The notes under the pieces are model-generated. The model worked only from the letters and a program-made list of their open reading frames with translations. It was not told where the DNA came from and searched no databases. Positions 6,989 to 9,401 of a stretch of 9,401 nt of DNA are shown here, piece after piece; the stretch's first letter is position 1; each line of letters opens with the position of its first letter. The stretch is taken from assembly GCA_028684405.1 (NCBI GenBank), contig JAQUGA010000087.1:1-9401 (forward strand), in the 5' to 3' direction. Origin of the DNA: Bacteroidales bacterium. Its GTDB lineage: Bacteria > Bacteroidota > Bacteroidia > Bacteroidales > WCHB1-69. A program made the position numbers and the translations under genes.

Positions 6989-6996
6989 CAAATATA
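6989..6996 (-). promoter_or_regulatory. Possible -7 promoter box before the glycosyltransferase gene
   Basis: On the minus strand TATATTTG fits the Bacteroidota -7 consensus TAnnTTTG. It lies about 19 bases before the ATG at 6970, inside the 29-base gap after the SGNH gene. No TTTG box is found at the usual 19-21 base spacing upstream (CTTG lies too close, TTGATG too far). At best it is an internal promoter for the glycosyltransferase and pgk. Confidence 0.25.
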
Positions 6997-6999
6997 GGA

Positions 7000-8256
7000 T
7001 TAAAACTTTTCAAGAGCTTCATCAAAAGGGATAAATCTCAGGCGGGTATATTCGAGCAAAGCATTGTAATAAATGTCATTAAACATAATTTCTTGCACCT
7101 TTTGGTAATGTTTGGATGATTTAAACTTAATATTTAAAATATCTTCAAATCTCTCTTCGATTTTCCAGAATGCACGATACATATTGGCTTCGGTAATCAT
7201 AACCAAAATAACATCCTGTTCTTTGATGGTTTCGGCAAAATTTGTGGAACTTATATAATCGGCATTTTCGCCCCAAATATTGGGATAGATGGTGTTGTTG
7301 TAATACCAAAAATCGTTGGACGAAAAGGCACGATGTGGTATTTTATGATCGTAAATACTCCAATAATAGCTATCTGCAATGGTCAGAACTTTCGGACGAA
7401 ACGTCCCATGCGTATCGATGCTAATTTTTGGATAAGCCAGTGTTTGATGGGGAATTTGAAAAAGAAGATTCATTGGTTTTTCTAAATCAAAATCGATATC
7501 TTTGAGCGTATTGCTGTATGTGACTGTATCCCATGACAATAAAGGTAAGTCAAAGGAAGTTTGCAATTTAATAAACCTCAACAAAGTATCCGCAGCCAAA
7601 TGCATTCCATACGTGCTCCAATGTACACCAGTAGCAGGATAAACGGGATATTGGCAGGTATCTTTAAGCGTTTTAAAATATGCATTTAAGTCTAAAAATT
7701 TCATATTTAAATCACTGAAAACCTCAGCGTACTTTTCATAATTGGAAGTTGTTTTCCGTTCTGGGAAATATTCATCCCGAATCTTTTCAGGATAGACGGA
7801 GGCTTTCCCGGGTTCGAAAACAAAAAGCAAATGGATTCCAAATTGATCAAAAAAACAATCCTGAATGACTTTCATTCGTTGAGAGTTTTCTAAAATAAAT
7901 TTCTCTCCCATAAAGTTACGACCCAAATAATCAATAATATAGCCCTCCTCAAAAAGATAATTATCCTTTCCTACAACGGTCTTTTCAGCATTTACTTTTT
8001 TAAAAAGCGAATAATTAATTTGATTGTAAATTCGGATTAATGTATTTCTAAACCCAGTATTTTGCGAAGCTGATTTTTCCATGGCCACCTGAAAAGCATC
8101 GTTAAACCAACGCTCCCATGTAAAATATTTTAAAGTGCGTTTGGGCTCGTTCACAAAAGTACCGTCCAAAGGTCTTTCCTTAACAATGTGGGTAATCCCA
8201 ACTAAAAGTGGAGCCATCAAAGTGAGCAGGATTATATAGAATAAAATGCGTTTCAT
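7000..8256 (-). CDS. AlgJ/AlgX-like SGNH (DHHW family) acyltransferase partner
   Basis: A 418-residue exported protein with an N-terminal hydrophobic segment (residues 4-22) and no lipobox Cys, so probably a membrane anchor or Sec signal. It resembles AlgX/AlgJ, which work with an MBOAT protein to O-acetylate polysaccharides outside the inner membrane. Visible blocks: GKDNYLFEEGYIIDYLGR (96-113), FVFEPGKASVYPEKI (145-159), TGVHWSTYG (209-217), TIADSYYWSI (292-301) carrying the probable nucleophile Ser296, and VILVMITEANMY (349-360) near the end of the domain. His212 is the probable catalytic base. The family usually has Asp two residues before this His (DxHW); here Gly210 takes that place, so the triad is incomplete or rearranged. 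The ATG at 8256 comes one base after the MBOAT stop TGA, which implies translational coupling and supports a joint function. Acceptor glycan unknown. Confidence 0.82.
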   Translation of the reverse strand: MKRILFYIILLTLMAPLLVGITHIVKERPLDGTFVNEPKRTLKYFTWERWFNDAFQVAMEKSASQNTGFRNTLIRIYNQINYSLFKKVNAEKTVVGKDNYLFEEGYIIDYLGRNFMGEKFILENSQRMKVIQDCFFDQFGIHLLFVFEPGKASVYPEKIRDEYFPERKTTSNYEKYAEVFSDLNMKFLDLNAYFKTLKDTCQYPVYPATGVHWSTYGMHLAADTLLRFIKLQTSFDLPLLSWDTVTYSNTLKDIDFDLEKPMNLLFQIPHQTLAYPKISIDTHGTFRPKVLTIADSYYWSIYDHKIPHRAFSSNDFWYYNNTIYPNIWGENADYISSTNFAETIKEQDVILVMITEANMYRAFWKIEERFEDILNIKFKSSKHYQKVQEIMFNDIYYNALLEYTRLRFIPFDEALEKF

Positions 8257-8257
8257 A

Positions 8258-9401
8258 TCAAAATCTAAAATAGATAAATGGATTGAAATCAGAAATTAAA
8301 ACAGCCGAAAGAGACAAGAAAAACAAGACTATCGAAAGCAATGAAAACAGAATTTGTGAGGTGTTATTTTTAATGGATAGATAAACATAATTTTGAATTT
8401 TTTGTGTAGCAGGAAAGAGACAAAAGAATGCAAAAAAACTTGCTAATGCAAAAACAAACCACAGTTTTGAATCGTAATAAAAGGCATCAATCGCATAATC
8501 AAAAGAAAACATTTTTGAAATAAGGGCAAATGCTTGCGTTGTAGAATCGGCTCTGAATAGAACCCAGCCTATCATCACAACAAAAAAGGTAAAGGGGATA
8601 GAAATAAATTTACTTGATTTTTCAAGTAAATCTTTCAGAAACAGTCTATCCAAAACCAAGAAGACTCCATGGTAGATTCCCCATAAGATAAATGTCCAAG
8701 CAGCACCATGCCAAAACCCAGAAACGATAAACACAAAAAACAGATTAAAGAGCAATCTTTTCTTTCCAACTTTGTTTCCTCCCAGCGGGATGTATAAATA
8801 GTTTTTCATCCAATTTCCAAGAGTAATGTGCCAACGTCTCCAAAACTCGGTAATGCTTTGTGAAATGTAAGGATTCATAAAATTTTCCGGGAACTTAAAA
8901 CCCAACATCAAGCCAATGCCCAATGCCATATCTGAATATCCAGAAAAATCGTAATAAATTTGAAAAGTGTATGCCAAAACTCCAAGCCAAACGGTCGAAG
9001 AGTTCATCAGTTCGGTGGGCGTTGCAAAAACCATATCGGCAAACTCCCCCATTGTATTGGCAATCAGCACTTTTTTGGCAAGACCAATGGAAAAACGCAA
9101 GAAACCATTTAGTTTATTATCAAAAGTGTCGTTGTGTGAACGGTCGGTAATTTGATCCGAAATTTCATGATATCGAACAATGGGACCAGCAATCAATTTG
9201 GGAAATAGTATTATGTACAACTGATAATCCCAGAAATTGGGCAAAGGCTTATGGATTTTTCGATAAACATCTACGACATATGTAATGGTTTCGAAGGTAT
9301 AAAAAGAAATTCCAATGGGCATCACTAAATTTAAAAGAGGAATCTCTCCAAATCCAAAATAGGAAAAGAGAGAGTTGAAATTATCAATAAAAAAGTTCAT
9401 G
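8258..9401 (-). CDS. MBOAT family O-acyltransferase (AlgI-like), 5' end cut by window
   Basis: Polytopic inner-membrane enzyme that passes an acyl group, usually acetyl, to an acceptor or partner on the outer side. The 380 visible residues match the last four-fifths of AlgI-type proteins: MPIGISFYTFETITYVVDVYR (27-47), FPKLIAGPIVRY (66-77), YYDFSGYSDMALGIGLMLG (149-167), FWRRWHITLGNWMKNYLYIP (186-205), SGFWHGAAWTFILWG (227-241) with the invariant His231, GWVLFRAD (278-285) and the typical C-terminal NPFIYFRF (373-380). The family is usually about 460-500 residues, so roughly the first 90-110 residues and the true start lie beyond base 9401; the Met at 9400 is internal. The gene ends with TGA one base before the SGNH gene starts, the standard pairing of MBOAT and AlgJ/X partners. 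It could alternatively act on a lipid or peptidoglycan (PatA-like), but the neighbour glycosyltransferase favours a surface glycan. Confidence 0.93.
   Translation of the reverse strand, partial: MNFFIDNFNSLFSYFGFGEIPLLNLVMPIGISFYTFETITYVVDVYRKIHKPLPNFWDYQLYIILFPKLIAGPIVRYHEISDQITDRSHNDTFDNKLNGFLRFSIGLAKKVLIANTMGEFADMVFATPTELMNSSTVWLGVLAYTFQIYYDFSGYSDMALGIGLMLGFKFPENFMNPYISQSITEFWRRWHITLGNWMKNYLYIPLGGNKVGKKRLLFNLFFVFIVSGFWHGAAWTFILWGIYHGVFLVLDRLFLKDLLEKSSKFISIPFTFFVVMIGWVLFRADSTTQAFALISKMFSFDYAIDAFYYDSKLWFVFALASFFAFFCLFPATQKIQNYVYLSIKNNTSQILFSLLSIVLFFLSLSAVLISDFNPFIYFRF

Noticed and set aside
6971..6991. TTG start for the glycosyltransferase giving seven more residues
   Set aside because: The ATG at 6970 is a better start and no ribosome binding site supports the TTG; the TTG overlaps the TATATTTG box.
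9398..9400. ATG at 9400 as the true start of the MBOAT gene
   Set aside because: AlgI-like proteins have about 90-110 more residues before this point, and the sequence begins mid-domain.

Overview
The window looks like chromosomal DNA of a member of the Bacteroidota, probably from the Bacteroidales/Marinilabiliales side. This is an inference. The supports are AT-rich genes with A/T-rich leaders lacking Shine-Dalgarno sequences, a Na+-type K+-dependent membrane pyrophosphatase of the kind common in that phylum, and a C-terminally conserved AlgI-like O-acyltransferase next to a DHHW/AlgX-like partner. All five convincing genes lie on the minus strand and are read from the right edge towards the left.

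Right part (about 4097-9401): a tightly packed run, in order of transcription, of an MBOAT/AlgI-like membrane O-acyltransferase (5' end cut by the window), an AlgJ/AlgX-like SGNH/DHHW protein starting one base after the MBOAT stop, an ArnT/PMT-type (GT-C fold) membrane glycosyltransferase, and a divergent phosphoglycerate kinase homologue 18 bases further on. The first three fit a machine that decorates an exported glycan or surface molecule: the MBOAT moves an acyl group (usually acetyl) across the membrane, the SGNH protein handles it on the outside, and the GT-C enzyme adds a sugar from a polyprenyl-phosphate donor. The PGK homologue keeps its phosphate-loop lysines and GGGDT motif but has lost several residues otherwise almost invariant in PGK, so it may be a paralogue with a changed role rather than the glycolytic enzyme.

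Middle (1579-4096): after a 261-base gap with a hairpin behind pgk comes hppA, a complete 733-residue membrane pyrophosphatase. Its residues indicate K+ dependence and Na+ (possibly dual Na+/H+) pumping. It is closed by a strong intrinsic terminator at 1579-1613.

Left part (1-1578): no convincing gene. Bases 1-901 are a repeat island: a ~200-bp direct repeat 709 bp apart that begins with GTGATGA heptamer arrays, palindromic CCTGAA-ACAAG-TTCAGG repeats, GGATGAC repeats, and a G/T-rich minisatellite of GTGGTCGG units. Bases 1002-1550 are AT-rich and hold nested inverted repeats that resemble a small non-autonomous mobile element, with only a doubtful 78-codon ORF inside.
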